From Halichoerus grypus (Eukaryota; Chordata; Mammalia; Carnivora; Phocidae): a stretch of 64,000 nucleotides of DNA. Position 1 is the first letter of the stretch. Each line of letters opens with the position of its first letter. A program made the translations under genes and the position numbers. The DNA lies in assembly GCF_964656455.1 (NCBI RefSeq), contig NC_135717.1, positions 151,207,793 to 151,271,792 of the forward strand, given 5' to 3'. The notes below the pieces were generated by a model. It was not told the origin of the DNA, made no database searches, and saw only the letters and a program-made list of their open reading frames with translations. Of the stretch, positions 21,335 to 32,734 are shown piece after piece.

Positions 21335-21470
21335 AATTTTATTCTCCCTCATTCCACAGATGAAGAAATCAAGACCCAGAGAAAGCAAGTGACTTGCTCA
21401 ACACCACACAAGTAGGCACATCAGAGCTGGAAGTGAAATTCAGGTTTCCTCATTCAGTGTTCTCGACCCC
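21335..21470 (-). mobile_element. MIR fragment, antisense
   Basis: 'attccacagatgaagaaatcaag', 'cagagaaagcaagtgacttgctc', 'aacaccacacaagtagg' and 'agctggaagtgaaattcag' are antisense MIR. Confidence 0.75.
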
Positions 21471-21548
21471 AAACCAAGTTGCAATAAGCCCTTCACTTTT
21501 TGTGTAAGGGTGCTAATTACCAAAGAGAGGTCATAGTTTGCTTCTTAA

Positions 21549-21637
21549 AATTCTCTCAATCTCTCTCATTCTCTCCCTCTCCCTCCCTCCTTGCCTCTCT
21601 TTCTCTCTTTCTCTCTCTCTTCCCCTCCTCCCCGCCA
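21549..21637 (+). repeat. (TC)n pyrimidine tract
   Basis: tctctc/ctccct tract of about 90 bp without a CanSINE body, so a free-standing simple repeat. Polypurine-polypyrimidine mirror symmetry could allow triplex (H-DNA). Confidence 0.88.
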
Positions 21638-21639
21638 CA

Positions 21640-23600
21640 CTTTCAATAAAATGATAAGCTTAAGGCAAAAACTATTGACTAAATAGTAAGCTGGATTTCC
21701 ACTACTAGTGTTACATAGCAAACAGAAAAAATATGCATTCTTTGTTAACTCAGCCCCTAAAAGAGGCCTTTAGACAAAGCCCAGTCGATGACTCCAGATG
21801 CTTTGCTGTCTACTTGTGGGTTTGTTTGATTTTATACAGAAAACCGTTTAGTGTTTAAACATAAAAGCCTAAGTTGAACAGACCGGAACTCTTTCAAGGA
21901 CTCAAAATAAATATTATATTATTATACTTAGTCTTTGGCAAGAAACACTCTTTTCCAAGGTGACATTCATGTCACATTCCATAGTGTGGTTATTCGGAAT
22001 TTACCTTATGTATTTCATTTACTCAAATAGCATTACCTCAGGTGATGAAGAAAAAAAGACAATGCAAAACCACAAATTTTCAGTGTAAATTTCTTCAAAA
22101 GCAAGGTACAAATTTGATACGCATTATCTACATTCTAGAGCTAAAGACATTTTTAGATCTGAAATTTGGCATCATCTTAACTTGAATCATCTGGCTTGAA
22201 GCAAGGACAGAAACGAGATGCCAGAAAGCTTACTCCACCTAGCACTGTGCATCGCTTCTTGTTCCCGCCAGCCAGTTGTGAAAATTTAACCAGGCACTTG
22301 TTTTTCTAGGTCTAAATTTTCTCATGTAAACAATGAAAAATCTGGAAGGAATTACCTTGCAGCAGCAAAATACCCTGTTCCTTTTGGTTCTCATTTTTAT
22401 TATTTGCCCCCAAATCTAAGTAAGACAACACATGTTCCAGAGACAAAGAGTTCTGGCAAAAGGAGGATATACATAGCAAAGGAGGCTCCAGGTAAAACCC
22501 AAAAGTGCACATGAATCACACATAGGCCTTAGTACACAGATCATACGCATTAAGAGAAAAATGGTCCAAGTGGGAGTCCAGAAGTCTGATGTATCTTGAG
22601 AGGTTGCTACAACCATTCTCTCAAAATACAGACCTCGGGTTGTGAAAAGCATTAAATAGATCTTTCCCTTTTCTTTTCTTTTGAAGCAAACTACTATTGT
22701 TTATATACTGATCAGTTTTCCTGAATTTACATGAACGATAATTTTGGAATTGGGAGCGTGTTAAAGATGAGTTGGAAGAGCATTGAATTAATTTAGGTCA
22801 GCCACACTTTATAACATGCATATAGGACATATAACAAAAGAACACTAACCCCAACCTTAACTCTGATGCTGAAAATGCCTAAAATGAAATTTTATGCATT
22901 AACTTTTATTCCAGGTTTTTGCACTACAATTTCAAAGATGGAATTCCATGGCAAAAGTAATAATTGGCCCTAGTAAATGAGAACAATTTACCTTAAAGCA
23001 CACAGACATATATGTTTAGAAATCACATTTTTTAAATAAAAAACAATAACTTCCTCATAGAATACTAACTATTCTTTGCGTTGATTCAAATATGAAACAA
23101 AAAAAATTGATAATAAGGTTCTAGAAAATGGGGTGATCACCAATTCAAAATGTGTGAAGAGAAAGCATCCATTTCCCTGAAGGAACATACAGAGTCCTTT
23201 CAAGACAAGTACACTTAAAGAAAACTGTTTTGGACAACACTGCTTCCATTGTAAGCTTCTGGCTCTCTTTCATATTAATGTCTTACAGATGCCCTTAGTA
23301 CCAGTGGGGTATCTATACTGGAAATGCATTCTTTGCCACTTGGCAAAGTATACATAGTAAATAAATATCAGAGTTAAGATTTTAGTATTGGTTTTTATCT
23401 GCAGCTGACTAAAAAGATAGACATTTAGCTTCAGATTGGATTATACTAAATAACAACAACAACAAAAAGGATAAGCAGGTCTAAAACAAAAAAACAAAAT
23501 GGGACAAAACCAAGGGGAGGAAGACCAAATCAAAAATTATTTTTGAAACAGCACAGCAATGGTAGATGAGATGAGCTGGTTAGCCGTGATACTAGGTTAA
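21640..23600. other. Long repeat-poor stretch
   Basis: About 2 kb without a named transposon, AT-rich. 21680-22050 is a plausible conserved block (TAAT- and ATTA-rich, no repeat motif). A short (AAC)n sits at about 23451-23467. Antisense frames around 22312-22652 are short and domainless. Confidence 0.4.
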
Positions 23601-23604
23601 ACAA

Positions 23605-23700
23605 GTAAATAAGTATATATAATAGTATATACATAGATAAAACCAATTATATATATGACACACACAGCATATATGTAAATTATATAAATAAATACATAAA
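23605..23700 (+). repeat. AT-rich tatata-type low complexity
   Basis: Alternating ta/at words mixed with a short (CA)n. The 106-codon antisense frame (23592-23912) is a Phe/Tyr/Ile-rich by-product of this tract and of the L1 beside it. Confidence 0.8.
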
Positions 23701-23759
23701 ACAGCACTGGAAAACAAGAGTGACGCCAATACCAAAGATGTGAGATAATCATAAAAGAT

Positions 23760-24050
23760 ATAGTGTAATTTCTCCAAAGAAGATACACAAATAGCCAGTA
23801 GAACAATGAAAAGCTGCTCAAGAGCAATAACCGTTACAATAATGCAAATCAAAACCACAAGATGCCACGTCATCCCCATCAGGGTGGTAATGTATATAAA
23901 AAACAAAAACAAAAGCCAAAGAAAAATAACCAGTGTTGGTGAGGATATGGAAAACTTGAACCTTTGTACCTTGCTGGTGGGAATGTAAAATGGTAGAGCT
24001 ACTATGGAAAACAGTATGGTGGTTCCCTAAAAAAATTAAACATAGAATTA
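23760..24050 (+). mobile_element. L1 ORF2 3' region, sense, non-coding fossil
   Basis: Standard L1 phrases in order: 'atttctccaaagaagatac', 'atgcaaatcaaaaccacaag', 'ccagtgttggtgaggatatgg', 'ttgctggtgggaatgtaaaatgg', 'ctatggaaaacagtatggtgg', 'aaaaaattaaacatagaatt'. It stops before the usual 3' UTR and goes straight into a 22-A run. Reading frame is broken. Confidence 0.88.
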
Positions 24051-24052
24051 CC

Positions 24053-24074
24053 AAAAAAAAAAAAAAAAAAAAAA
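24053..24074 (+). repeat. A22 run at L1 end
   Basis: Twenty-two uninterrupted A directly after 'attacc' of the L1. It may mark a retroposition tail created from a prematurely terminated L1 transcript, or a later A-run expansion. Confidence 0.9.
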
Positions 24075-25149
24075 GATATACTGCAGATAGGATTAAATTC
24101 TTAGTGAAACGAGGCCAGAGAACACCATACTGGACAGAAGCAGAGTGGAGATGAGAGTGATTACGATTACGGGGAACTTCAGATGGAGGAGGTCAGGGAA
24201 CAATGGTCATCTTGATTAATGGAGACAATGCATGTAGAGAGACTGGGTTTGTCAGCCAGGCGCCACCTCCTGATATACTGAGCCAGAGAAAGCAGCCAGT
24301 ACCCACAGGCTCAGACAGGTGAGTGTGGGCTCAGAGACCAAAGAGATGGGGCCATTCATTGTCACAGATAGCTAGAGACACCTCTGAGACCAGCTAGAGT
24401 TTAAAACCTCCTTGAAGGATGTCTTCTTCTTCCCCCCAATCACTGGAGAGAAACTCCTGCAATCTGAACCAACTTCACCAATAAAACTAAGAAGCCAAGA
24501 TAAGGAAAGAATTACGATGTAGGAAGGGGATTTGGGGAGGAAGACTGATGATAGATAAATCATGTATTATTAAGTTTCAATCACTTTGATGTAGCAAATA
24601 TCAATAATATAAAAAAGTTATTTTTTGATTGATTGTAATTTAGACCGAAAATTACAGATGATCCCATTTGGGGAGGTGGTGAGTCACGAGGAAATGAAAA
24701 AAAAAAAACATGAACATTCTCATTTTGTTTTCCTGGAGTTCATAAATGCTGATGAGCTCTAGTTATCGTCAAAAACTAATTGTGCTTAAAGATTCATCTT
24801 AATAAATATAAAACTTCTGGTTAAACATAGTGGATGAAATAACATTTATTTTTTTTTTTCTCATTTGAAAGGCTACTAAAATTTGCAAGGAAATTAAGCA
24901 CACATACACACACACTTTAAACCAATCACAGCAAAGAGAATTGGAGAGGAAATGATAGCAAACGAGGCATATAAAAAAAGAGAGGAAAGAAAACAGTTGG
25001 CTACGTGGTAACTGACTCAATAGATCAAAGAAAACTGAATTTTATGCCTGAAGAGAGGGACTGCTGACAGGAAACAAGACAATGTGTGCAGAAGAAACCC
25101 AGACTGAGTTAGGAATTTGAGGTTTCTAGTATCTCTAAAGGTAAGAGTG
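24075..25149. other. No firm feature
   Basis: Mixed sequence. Short A-run near 24700 and T-run near 24850. Could include diverged LTR or L1 5' sequence ('caccaataaaactaagaag') but I cannot name it. Confidence 0.35.
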
Positions 25150-25571
25150 AAGGGTGGAACTGAGGAAAGAAATCTCACAGAAAAGTCTGGGTCAGGGGTG
25201 GTCAGACCCCCAAGTGTCCTATTACGATCGCTAGTTAGGTGAGTACCTCTAGTCCACCCGAAGAAGATAAGAGAGTAACAGATTTTGAAGAATGGGAGAA
25301 ACTCTGCATTCCAAGGACATGAAGCCCAGCTGATAGATTAAATGACAGGCTACAGAAAAAACTCTGGGACCCCTCCAACCCTGGCAGGAGGGTTATCATC
25401 CCTGTCTCACTCCAGATAAGACACTGGAGAAGTCCTCTCTGAGGAAACCATCCCATCCAAGAGAAAGACCCACTCATGCGGTTGAGTCCAGCTGATACAC
25501 ACAGGTACCTTTTGAGTGTCTGGCTATGTTCTTTGGTTGAATGATGCCCATGCCACATCAATTATTTAATA
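25150..25571 (+). mobile_element. Possible L1M 5' UTR remnant, sense
   Basis: Lies upstream of the L1M ORF1-like block and is interrupted from it only by the antisense CanSINE. Its GC-richer text ('gggacccctccaaccctggc', 'tcactccagataagac') resembles an L1 5' region, but no decisive motif is seen. The 108-codon antisense frame here (25235-25561) has no domain. Confidence 0.35.
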
Positions 25572-25572
25572 C

Positions 25573-25771
25573 TTTTTTTTTTGAAGATTTTATTTATTTA
25601 TTTGACAGAGAGAGACACAGCGAGAGAGGGAACACAAGCAGGGGGAGCGGGAGAGGGAGAAGCAGGCTTCCTGCAGAGCAGGGAGCCTGATGCAGGGCTT
25701 GATCCCAGGACCCTGGGATCATGACCAGAGCCGAAGGCAGACACTTAACGACTGAGCCACCCAGGCACCCC
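25573..25771 (-). mobile_element. CanSINE, full length, antisense
   Basis: gaagattttatttatttatttgacagag tail-side sequence, 'ccctgggatcatgacc' and ctgagccacccaggcaccccc head. Target duplication caattatt at 25559-25566 and 25772-25779. Inserted within old L1 sequence. Confidence 0.97.
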
Positions 25772-25879
25772 CAATTATTCATACTTTTAATACTACCCTT
25801 GGAATCCCCCAGTAAATATTAGTTCTACTCTAAGTTATCAGGAAGCCTGACCTCTTGCACAGAATGTCCAATCAGCTAT

Positions 25880-26420
25880 TGAGAGTCTCTTTCTTAAATG
25901 TGAATAGCCAGCCACAGGTCACCAGATATTGGAAGGAAGACCCCAACATGAATAGCAAAGACAAAAAAAATAATAATAAATAAAAAGGAGTTGGATGAAG
26001 CAAAGGGAATTCAGGGAGCAGAAGAAAACTTCAAAAAGGTTACACTTTCAGAGAAATATAAAAAGATTTTTGTAGCTATGAATGAAACAAGAATAGGATA
26101 CTATTTTTTTAAAAAAGAAACATCAGAAATATAAGAAAAGATTCTTTCTTCATGAACAGAAAAGTTGTAAGTAAATAGAAAGATTAAGAATATAAAGTAG
26201 AAATTAGATCAAAATAATAGAGATGGAAAATAGAATAGAATGGGGGGGAAGCCAATTACAGGATCAATCCAGAAGGTCAGAGATCTGAATTAATGTTTCA
26301 GGGGGAAAAAAAAAAACCTGAAAGGGAAAAATATCAATAAATTAATATAAGAAAATGTGTCATAATTGAAAAATTACACAGGTGAAAACCCTCAAAACGA
26401 CAACAAATATCCCCGAGTAA
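25880..26420 (+). mobile_element. L1M ORF1-region fossil, sense
   Basis: Purine-rich text recalling old L1 ORF1: 'gaagaaaacttcaaaaagg', 'aaaagatttttgtagctatg', 'gaatgaaacaagaatagg', 'agatggaaaatagaatag', 'aggatcaatccagaaggtc', 'cagagatctgaatta'. Many stops and indels; non-functional. Confidence 0.65.
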
Positions 26421-26939
26421 CACTGCAGTGTGTCGAAACATGGGTTTTGCTGCTAAAGATCCTTACTGAACAGCGATAGTCATGAGCTCAGCTGCTTTAT
26501 GGTAAAGTAATTAGCGATGAGTCTTCCTGCAGTTGAGGATTTAATCAGTCAGGAGACCACATTATGTCAATTTTTCATAAGCAGTTGAGTTGGAAAAACT
26601 GTTTTCTTGTGGCTCAAGGAAATACTGCTTCTCGATAAGAGGGCTGATATCTTTCATTTTAAGACCAAGTCACTTTTAGAACGCCAAACATCAAATGTTT
26701 AAGTCTAAAAACTTATGACTTCCCCAAAGCAGTTACCCTCTAACTGGCCTGAATAATGCCTAGAATCTGTTTCTCTAACTATCCAATTTTCATCCAGAAC
26801 GAGAATCTTGAACAAGGCTAGAGGGACACCTTCACCAAGAGCAGCATGATTCTTACCAAACTTTCCTTGAGTACTTGCCATGTGAGCAGACTTACCAGGT
26901 TACAGGAAAAGAGAGATGAGCAAAGCAACTGACTTTGTC
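26421..26939. other. No recognised feature
   Basis: Unique-looking sequence between two L1 fossils, starting 'tgcagtgtgtcgaaacatggg'. A repeat-free region with mixed AT content. Confidence 0.4.
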
Positions 26940-27127
26940 TCAAACTTTTTACATGGAAAATTTCAAATATGTGCAAAAGCAAAAAGAATAAAATAATAAA
27001 CCCCCACGTATACAGCTTCAACAATTTTCAACTCATGATCAATCTTATTTATACCCACATCCAATTCTCCCTGCCCTCAAACCCAGTGGATTATTTCAAA
27101 ACAAAACTGAGACATCACATTTCATCT

Positions 27128-27200
27128 GTAAATATATATTATATATTATACATAATATATAATCAGATATGCATATATGTAAGATATGCATACATATGTA
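27128..27200 (+). repeat. AT-rich tatata tract, self-complementary
   Basis: 'atatatattatatattatac' and neighbouring 'ataatatataatc' can pair as a hairpin. Probably expanded from the L1 3' UTR AT words. Confidence 0.75.
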
Positions 27201-28123
27201 TTTTAGAAAGAAAAACTTTGTCATAAACATAATGACAATTCATTATCATAACTAAATATAATTAACAGTAAGTCCATAATACTAACTAACCAAATCAGTG
27301 CTCACATTTCCCCAACTGTCTTATAGTTTCATTTTCATTTTGCTGATTTGAATCAGAAACTATTTTCCCTTTGGTTACCCCACAGCATGGTATGTACAGA
27401 AAAGACAGGAGAAATGTTTGGTTCTTTCTTTTCATTTATTAGCTTTCAAATTTTTGAGTTGGTTACCTAGTGTCCTCCAAAGAGAACCAATGATTTGGGG
27501 GTTTGGGGGCATTTTTTTTTGACTCTTTGGAGTGTGTGTTTTAGAATCACCGTAGGTTTAAGCATAATGGATGTGTTTTAAGTCATTGCAGTTATTATTT
27601 TATCCTTGCTCAACTCGTCCTATCTTTGGCTACAGAAAGCCTTTCCTAGTTGGCTCCAGAGTATTTTAGACATAACCCCAAAAGTAATTGATAGTGTCCC
27701 TGCTTTACAGTAGGATAAATTATTCTAGGCTCATTGTTACACATTTCCTGCCCCAGATCTAGAATCAGTTCTGTCCCAAGGAACTCTGGTTCTTTTTAGG
27801 AGGGAATAGTATTGAGAGACCACAATCTGGGTTTTGAGCGTGGTTAATGAACATGTTCATTTTTACTGAGCTTGTCACTGTTTCCAGGTCTTTGCAGTGA
27901 GTAGAGCTAGGAGATCTGTTTTTTGTGGGTTTTTTTGTATTAAAACACATCACAATTTCAGTTGACAATTATAAATTCCATACTGCAAGGTTTTTACTTA
28001 ACATCCTTGATCTTACATTTGAATTGCCTTTTTCCATTCCCCAAATCCTAATTCCCAACACAAACATAATTTCTTATTTGTTTTATCCCATAGTACATAC
28101 AACTATCTCAAAAAAAATGAATA

Positions 28124-28195
28124 GAAGGAAGGAAGGAAAGAAGGAAGGAAGGAAGGAAGGAAGGAAGGAAGGAAGGAAGGAAGGAAGGAAGGAAG
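28124..28195 (+). repeat. (GGAA)n array
   Basis: One aaag interruption near 28137-28140 followed by about 13-14 perfect ggaa units to 28195. The most regular microsatellite in the window, so likely polymorphic in length. Confidence 0.96.
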
Positions 28196-28690
28196 ATAAG
28201 CCCAAACAGTAACAATACTATCACCAACAATAAAATTAAGAAAAAGAGTTGACAAATTTTTGACAATTTCTTAGAGTCTATCACTAGATAAATTCCTTTG
28301 TCACCTGAAATAATTCCTCTCTGTAATTAGGCCAGTAATCTGAGGCTCAGGTTCACTTGTGTCATTTTGCTCTCAATTTTTAGAGATTGCTTTGTCTCGT
28401 GATTAATTTTCTTTTATAATCACATTAAATATTTACATGTGTTTTAATCCAAAACAAAAACAGAATATATTCAAAGATATCTAACTTCAAATTCTGTGCC
28501 CTCCACCTCATTTCCCCACTCGCCCATAAATAACTTTTTCCTGAGAGTTTTTTTTTTTAATATAACCAAATTTATATTCAAACGACCTTCTCAGATAAAT
28601 AGCAGGATGCCATAAACTCTTCTTTCCTCCATGATTTTTTTTTAACTTAACAAATTCTGGAGATCATTCCATAAACTTACTAATTTTTTG

Positions 28691-29599
28691 GAAAGTGTGT
28701 TTTTGTAGCCCAGGTGAGAAATTTGGCTTTAAAACGGGACAATTAGTAAGCAGCTGGTGGCAAAAGAAAGATTTAATCCTAATGTATTATAAAAAAAAAA
28801 ATGCAGATTGGAGCTTTGTAGTAAACCTTCATAAAATGACTCACCAAATTCACAGCATCGTGCTGGGAAAAATCAGAGTAGGTGGCTTTGCTTCTGAGAG
28901 GTATACACAGTGTGCAATTTTACCCTGCACAAGGCTTTAGCTACTACAATTTTCTTTTGCTTTGCCTTTTTGAAAAGTAATGTTCCTTCCTATTTTAGCA
29001 GCACTATTTGCATTCCTATTATTCACTCTGAACTGGGATTTGCATTTTTATCTTTCCTTTGTTAGTTGTTTTCATTCCAGCACTTCTCTTTGTGCTCTTT
29101 GCCTTCGGTCTATCTTGCCCTTAAATGGAGGCCTCATGCTACGGGAATGGAGCCATGATTTTCCTTGCCATCATGCCAGGCCTTGTCCCAATTTAATGAT
29201 ATAAGTTCCCTTGAACTATCGCCAACAAAGCTAGGACATCCCACACGCATTTACTATGGAAACACCTTCATGACTAATGGTCTCTCAAATTAAGGCATTT
29301 TAAAATTGAAGATAGAAGTGGCTTTCATTTAAAAAAAAAAAAGATATTCTGCAGCTGTGGAAAAAAAAAATAGCAATTCTCTACAAGTTGTGAGTTGCCA
29401 CGTCAATATACCCAGCTTATGTGAGAGGTAGATTCCTACAACCCCAGTCCCAAGGTACGTACGTAATAAGAAAGCAAGAATTTACGCATACTCATCCCCG
29501 TCTTTGAGTGAGCAGCCGCTGTTCTCTTCTGCTGGGTGCCTCTAAATTCCGGTGTTGGGCTTGTGCCAGGTTCTTTTCCTTAGAACAGACGTAGAGACG
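28691..29599. other. No recognised feature
   Basis: Unique-looking AT-rich sequence. A-runs near 28790-28800, 29330-29342 and 29361-29371 are the only simple features. Confidence 0.4.
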
Positions 29600-29629
29600 G
29601 TTAAGAGTCTGTATGATTTGGATGCTGCC

Positions 29630-29790
29630 AACACCACATTGTGTTCCCTTACTTTCCCCTCTCATGTCATAATAGCAAATTACATAGACTTCTACAGACC
29701 CACCAGGCCATTTTGCCTTTGTTCAACCTATCGCCTTTGCTCAATAAATGATGCTTAATTAAATGATCGAATGAGTAAATGAGCACAGGA
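29630..29790 (+). mobile_element. L2 3' end, sense (weak)
   Basis: 'ttgctcaataaatgatgc' and 'gaatgagtaaatgag' resemble the sense L2 terminus. The upstream part is too diverged to confirm. Confidence 0.45.
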
Positions 29791-31479
29791 TGTGCTCTCC
29801 TAGGTGGGAAAGAGAGACTACACTACCACCTATATGCATGTTACATTGAAGTGTCTGTGTTTAGATTTCCTCTCTTTCATGTCTCTGAAAGGAATGGGGT
29901 TTTAATAGGTATCTTTGATTTCTGACTTTGAAGAATAGCATAAAAATGGTGGACACTATAGACAGATGCAAGATTTGTCTTTTCACTTGGAAGAGGCCTA
30001 GTGGGCTTTGCCGCTCTCTGTTCAAACCAATCTTCAAAAGCCCTCAGAGAACCATACCAAGAATCCCCTTCAGCCCCCACGGGGTCTTCCTGTAGAATGC
30101 CTCCTTGCCACCTGCCATCCCTGTCTTGCTTCTGCCACGTCCTGCTCATCTCCACCTTCTGTCCCTGCACTTTGCCCCTAATCGAAGACTGACCTGTCCT
30201 GCCAGTCATGTCGACAGATCTCAGATGGTGAGTTGCTACTCTGATGAATTTGTCCCAATGAAGGAAGACTGGAGGGATGGTTCCCTGGTTGATGGTAAGA
30301 ATCACCTAGATAAAATTATAGATGCCCGGGGCTTGTTCTTATGCATTTTTAGTTGGTAGGTGTGGGTTTGATAAAGGATCTGTCTAGCCTTTTGAAAACA
30401 CCTTCGTGATTCCAGGGCCAAGGCACGTTGTGAAACTGCCGGATAAGAAGCACAATCCCAGGATGCACATTTTCTCTCTAAGGAAAGCCATTCAAAACAC
30501 ACCCCCCGCTGCTGTTGTCTGTCTCCTGGATGGCAACTCAGTGGTGAAGACAGAAGAGAAGCACCTTTCTTCTGGTCGAGCCACAGAAGTCACTGCTGTT
30601 TTAGTTGCGCCTTCAGAATCCCAAGTGCGATGAACTAATTTGGGGTCAGCTCCCTGACCACAGAAGTGACATGTTATTTTTTATTCCATGTGTGTCTTTG
30701 TTGTAGGTGCGATCTTTAGACACAAATTCATTGGAAGCTGATAAACATATCATACAAAAAAGGCATCTCTCAGCCCTCCAGCCCCCTCCAGAAGGGGTGG
30801 AGGAGAAGTCATCATTCCCAGTCCCTAGCACCGCCGCCGACTTCACTTACACTGTTTTTCCTCAGTATCAGGTTACCATCACACCTTTCCCCACAGCTAC
30901 CCTTCCTTCCCTGACCATAGCCGCAAGGTTCCACAGAGCAGATCGCTCTGATGTGAAACAAATGACTTTTTTTTTTTTTTGAGACTTTTTTTCCCCCACT
31001 CACTAGTACCCTCTGGGCTTCCAGTAAATTTATGTTTGCCAAATATCCCAAAGGAATTAAAGACCTAATTTTAGAGCCCAGGGAAAGTGCATTCTCAAAG
31101 CAACTGGGAGTACCCATCCTTAACCGTAAGAGTGACAAAGGGGGAGCAGGAGTGGCCCATTTCCTCAGTCTCACAGGACAGCATCTTTACGAAAAATGAA
31201 CTCAGCTGTTAACAGCCTGTGGAGGGGCCGCTATCTACCACATCACAGGCAGCAGAGAAGAACAGGATGTTATGAGTACAGCGTGAACCTCAGAGCTAGA
31301 GTCCAAACCGGGCTCGGGGCTTCCCAGGCCTGAGTTTACCTTGTTTTCTTCAAACTTTAAGAAAGAACTCTCCTGAGAATGGAGCGACGCAGAATTGATA
31401 AATCTCTTTGTTTTTATTTTATTCCTGAGAAGAGAGCCCACTCTGGTTTATAACAACATATCACCAAAGTAGCCTGTGG
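29791..31479. other. Long repeat-poor stretch
   Basis: About 1.7 kb without named transposons, GC close to or slightly above the window average. Frames of 142 codons (29877-30305, -) and 120 codons (30812-31174, -) overlap opposite-strand frames, show no domain and no conserved motif. A T-run lies at 30967-30980. Confidence 0.4.
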
Positions 31480-31495
31480 CTCCTCCTTGATTCTT

Positions 31496-31704
31496 TTTAT
31501 TTTTTCTTTGAAGATTTTACTTGTTTATTTGTCTGCGAGAGAGAGAGAGAGAGAGAGAGAGCAGGAGCAGAGAGAGCAGCAGGTGCGGGAGAAGCAGACT
31601 CCCCGCCCGAGCAAGGAGCCTGAAGCGGGATTTGATCCCAGGACTCCAGGATCATGACCCGAGCCAAAGGCAGACACTTAACCAACTGAGCCACTCAGGC
31701 GCCC
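31496..31704 (-). mobile_element. CanSINE, full length, antisense
   Basis: aagattttacttgtttatttg tail, long (GA)n (about 31538-31560), 'caggactccaggatcatgacc' and ctgagccactcaggcgcccc head. Perfect 16-bp target duplication ctcctccttgattctt at 31480-31495 and 31705-31720. Confidence 0.98.
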
Positions 31705-31720
31705 CTCCTCCTTGATTCTT

Positions 31721-32044
31721 AAAGGACTCATGGTTTTTCTCCAGGTCCACTCGCTTGCAGCCGAAGCAAGCCCCAGAGAAGTTGTAGTGTCCGGACCAGG
31801 TCAGCTCGTCTCCCCCAGACTTTTCGACTATAAAATAAACATGGTTGAGCTTCTTCTGTTCAACACTGCCGGGTCGTCAGAAAACAAAACAAAATAATAA
31901 CAGGGGGAGCACTGACAAGGAAACTGAAGGTGAAAAAAGTTTAACCTCTAAATTTGGCCATGCTTCCTAAATACTCACTTATTATCCTCAGTGTATCTTC
32001 TGTAAGTTGTAGTTAAAAATGAACCATCCACCAGCTGTCAGGTC
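31721..32044. other. No recognised feature
   Basis: Short unique-looking interval between a CanSINE and a MIR. Confidence 0.4.
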
Positions 32045-32210
32045 TAACTTTCTTCAAGTACCACTGCTCCATGGTAGTAAGCTAATTAAGAGCATAGGGT
32101 TTTAGATATATCTGGGTTTGAATATAGATTTATTATAGTTGCTGAGGGATCTTATGCAGGTGACTTACCCTTTCTGAGTCTCAGTTTCCTTTCTTAAAAA
32201 GAACAAATGT
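32045..32210 (+). mobile_element. MIR SINE, sense, left part (split)
   Basis: 'gtaagctaattaagagcatagg', 'gggtttgaatatagattt', 'cttaccctttctgagtctcag', 'tttcctttctta'. The continuation is displaced to 32636 by two CanSINEs. Confidence 0.75.
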
Positions 32211-32411
32211 GCGCACCTGGGTGGCTCAGTTGGTTGAGCGACTGCCTTCGGCTCAGGTCATGATCCTGGAGTCCCGGGATCGAGTCCCACATCGGGCTCC
32301 CTGCTTGGCAGGGAGTCTGCTTCTCCCCCTGACCCTTCCCCCCTCTCATGCTCTCTCTATCTCATTCTCTCTCTCAAATAAATAGATAAAATCTTAAAAA
32401 AAAAAAAAAAG
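32211..32411 (+). mobile_element. CanSINE, sense, inserted in MIR
   Basis: gcgcacctgggtggctcag head, 'cctggagtcccgggatcgagtccc' body, 'aaataaatagataaaatc' tail and A-run. Perfect target duplication aagaacaaatgt at 32199-32210 and 32412-32423. It sits in the left target copy of the next CanSINE and has the cleaner duplication, so it is the younger of the two. Confidence 0.97.
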
Positions 32412-32439
32412 AAGAACAAATGTAAGAATTATTATTTAA

Positions 32440-32631
32440 AAAAAATTTTTTTTAAGATTTTATTTTTATTTTATTCATGAGAAACAGAGAGAGAGAGAGA
32501 GAGAGAGAAGCAGGGGAGAAGCAGGCTCCACATGGAGCAGGGAGCCCGAGGTGGGACTCAATTCTAGGACCCTGGGATCACGACCTGAGCCGAAGGCAGA
32601 CACTTAACCAACTGAGCCATCCAGGTGCCCC
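32440..32631 (-). mobile_element. CanSINE, antisense, inserted in MIR
   Basis: aagattttatttttattttattcatgag tail-side sequence, (GA)n, 'ccctgggatcacgacc' and ctgagccatccaggtgcccc head. Target duplication with mismatches: aagaacaaatgtaagaatta from 32412 versus aagaactaatgtaggaatta from 32635. Mismatches make it older than its partner. Confidence 0.95.
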
Positions 32632-32635
32632 GAAA

Positions 32636-32720
32636 AGAACTAATGTAGGAATTAAATAAGAGAATGCACATACAGGATTTACACAGGGTCTGTGACTTCA
32701 CAAGGGCTCAGTAAGTGTTA
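32636..32720 (+). mobile_element. MIR SINE, sense, right part (split)
   Basis: 'ggaattaaataagagaatgc' and 'cagtaagtgttattctt' complete the MIR 3' portion begun at 32045. Confidence 0.7.
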
Positions 32721-32734
32721 TTCTTAAACCAGTA

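Larger units (their letters stand above)
26940..28690 (-). mobile_element. L1M 3' UTR and ORF2 end, antisense
   Basis: Long antisense copy. From the 3' end: 'tttcaaatatgtgc', 'aataaacccccacgtatac', 'agcttcaacaattttcaac', 'cagtggattatttcaaaac', 'tttccccaactgtctta', 'cctagttggctccagagt', 'catttcctgccccagatc', and at the far side 'ctggagatcattcc', which is the antisense of the ORF2 end. Interrupted by an AT tract and a (GGAA)n array. Confidence 0.75.

Noticed and set aside
23592..23912. 106-codon frame with apparent transmembrane segments
   Set aside because: Falls in AT-rich simple repeat plus L1 antisense; hydrophobicity comes from A/T-rich codons.
29877..30305. 142-codon antisense frame
   Set aside because: Overlaps several sense frames; no conserved motif or exon boundaries.
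31497..31715. Arg/Glu- and Ser/Leu-rich frames
   Set aside because: They are translations of a CanSINE and its (GA)n tract; similar frames recur at other CanSINEs.
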